Assembly (NCBI GenBank): GCA_947072265.1
Contig: CAMTHN010000041.1
Coordinates: 1-5,688 of the forward strand
Length of the DNA stretch: 5,688 nt
Source of the DNA: an uncultured Clostridia bacterium
GTDB taxonomy: Bacteria > Bacillota > Clostridia > Oscillospirales > Ruminococcaceae
Direction: 5' to 3'
Under the pieces are notes generated by a model. That model was given only the letters and a program-made list of their open reading frames with translations. It ran no database searches and was not told the DNA's origin. Position 1 is the first letter of the stretch. Each line of letters starts with the position of its first letter. The position numbers and the translations under genes were made by a program. This document shows positions 5,105-5,688 of the stretch, in pieces.

Positions 5105-5151
5105 TTTAATTAAATAGAGTTTAAGGCATTCTTTTACTCTATTTAATTAAA
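5105..5151 (+). terminator. Long hairpin after the carboxypeptidase gene
   Basis: Arms 5105-5120 and 5136-5151 are perfect reverse complements over 16 bp (TTTAATTAAATAGAGT and its complement), with a 15-nt loop. It begins one base after the stop codon, and lies 12 bp ahead of the tRNA promoter, as a terminator should. It is followed by A residues rather than T on the plus strand, so it is not a textbook intrinsic terminator; it may instead shape or protect the 3' end. Confidence 0.5.
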
Positions 5152-5163
5152 AATAAAAAATCA

Positions 5164-5192
5164 TTGACAATTATATAGATAGTTGATATAAT
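5164..5192 (+). promoter_or_regulatory. Consensus promoter of the tRNA operon
   Basis: TTGACA (5164-5169), exactly 17 bp, and TATAAT (5187-5192) match the sigma-A consensus at all twelve positions. Transcription would begin near 5199, about 20 nt ahead of the first tRNA. This strength is typical for stable-RNA operons. Confidence 0.92.
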
Positions 5193-5219
5193 ATATAAAG
5201 TAAGTTAATCATTTTGTAT

Positions 5220-5293
<74 letters not shown>

Positions 5294-5322
5294 TTTTTTA
5301 AAATTGAATATTAAAAATATAT

Positions 5323-5399
5323 GCGCCCATAGCTCAGCTGGATAGAGCAACTGCCTTCTAAGCAGTAGGCCTCAGGTTCGAATCCTGATGGGCGTACCA
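5323..5399 (+). tRNA. tRNA-Arg (anticodon TCT)
   Basis: A 77-nt cloverleaf with acceptor GCGCCCA against TGGGCGT (a G1-T72 wobble at the end), anticodon stem ACTGC/GCAGT with loop CTTCTAA and anticodon TCT, T arm CAGGTTCGAATCCTG and encoded CCA. It reads AGA, the main arginine codon in AT-rich genomes, and AGG. Its adenosine-37 in an ANN-decoding tRNA makes it a possible t6A carrier. It follows tRNA-Gly by 29 nt. Confidence 0.97.
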
Positions 5400-5406
5400 T
5401 TTTTAT

Positions 5407-5484
5407 GGTGGGTATAGCTCAGTTGGTTAGAGCGCCAGATTGTGGCTCTGGAGGTCGTGAGTTCGAGACTCATTATCCACCCCA
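5407..5484 (+). tRNA. tRNA-His (anticodon GTG)
   Basis: The anticodon stem CCAGA/TCTGG carries loop TTGTGGC with anticodon GTG. The acceptor GTGGGTA (5408-5414) pairs with TATCCAC, with one G-T pair. The extra G at 5407 faces C73 (5481), the G-1:C73 pair that marks histidine tRNAs for their synthetase. CCA is encoded. Only 7 nt separate it from tRNA-Arg, so both come from one transcript. Confidence 0.97.
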
Positions 5485-5502
5485 TTTATTCCAATTTATT
5501 GT

Positions 5503-5578
5503 TGGGGTATAGCCAAGCGGTAAGGCAACGGACTTTGACTCCGTCATTCCGATGGTTCGAATCCATCTACCCCAGCCA
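5503..5578 (+). tRNA. tRNA-Gln (anticodon TTG)
   Basis: Acceptor TGGGGTA pairs with TACCCCA (5568-5574), giving the T1-A72 start common in glutamine tRNAs. The anticodon stem ACGGA/TCCGT holds CTTTGAC with anticodon TTG, and the T arm is ATGGTTCGAATCCAT. Discriminator G73 and encoded CCA follow. It is last in the array, 18 nt after tRNA-His; the His-Gln order is common in Firmicute tRNA clusters. Confidence 0.97.
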
Positions 5579-5583
5579 TTTAT

Positions 5584-5609
5584 AAAAATAATCTGATAAT
5601 ATTATTTTT
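5584..5609 (+). terminator. Possible weak terminator after the tRNA array
   Basis: AAAAATAAT (5584-5592) and ATTATTTTT (5601-5609) are perfect 9-bp arms with an 8-nt loop, ending in five T residues, 5 nt past the last tRNA. The position suits a terminator but the stem has no G-C pair, so it would be weak. Beyond it, to 5688, I see no gene or clear signal; more tRNAs or other genes may follow outside the window. Confidence 0.35.
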
Positions 5610-5688
5610 CAAAGGGTAGTATTATCACATTACTTTTATTAACAATTTAGTTTAAACTTTATATTCCTATACCTCACGTATTCGCAAT

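Noticed and set aside
5620..5633. TATTATCACATTAC resembling part of the operator region at 461-476, as a possible att or second operator beyond the tRNA array
   Set aside because: The match is short, AT-rich and lacks the dyad partner; no integrase or repeat of a tRNA 3' end is present, so chance is the simplest explanation.

Overview
The window is strongly AT-rich and has A/T-biased codon use, strong GGAGG-type ribosome binding sites and tRNA genes that encode their own CCA ends. This fits a low-GC Gram-positive bacterium of the class Clostridia. Genus cannot be told from the sequence alone. Apart from the left end, the content looks like ordinary chromosome.

Left end (1-1388): a divergent regulatory cassette of the kind that controls prophages and integrative elements. 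Rightward lie a small XRE-family repressor (553-933) and, 11 bp on, an ImmA/IrrE-type zinc metallopeptidase (945-1388). Leftward lie two tiny overlapping reading frames (192-410 and 29-199) of unknown function. The 142 bp between the two directions hold a perfect 16-bp inverted repeat (434-449 / 469-484). A near-consensus leftward promoter has the right arm as its spacer. The likely logic is that the repressor shuts off the leftward genes and the peptidase removes the repressor on a signal, as ImmR and ImmA do in ICEBs1. No integrase, excisionase or att site is visible, so this is either the edge of an element that continues left or a domesticated remnant.

Middle (1387-3462): a leftward pair, mtaB (tRNA ms2t6A methylthiotransferase, TTG start) followed after 12 bp by a TVP38/TMEM64 membrane protein. 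The membrane protein has no ATG, GTG or TTG at its expected start; the best-placed codon is ATA at 2103. A 24-bp perfect hairpin (1387-1436) ends both this operon and the convergent repressor-peptidase operon, and it also encodes the last codons of the membrane protein.

Right of centre (3421-5151): the mtaB / HPr-like divergent promoter region contains an 18-bp perfect inverted repeat and an exact 22-bp tandem duplication. It is followed by a small HPr-fold protein that keeps the regulatory serine but lacks the active-site histidine, and then by a secreted DacF/DacA-type D-alanyl-D-alanine carboxypeptidase acting on peptidoglycan.

Right end (5105-5688): a long hairpin, then a perfect consensus promoter (TTGACA, 17 bp, TATAAT) driving a four-gene tRNA array: Gly(TCC), Arg(TCT), His(GTG), Gln(TTG). 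The last 110 bases hold only a weak AT-only hairpin.
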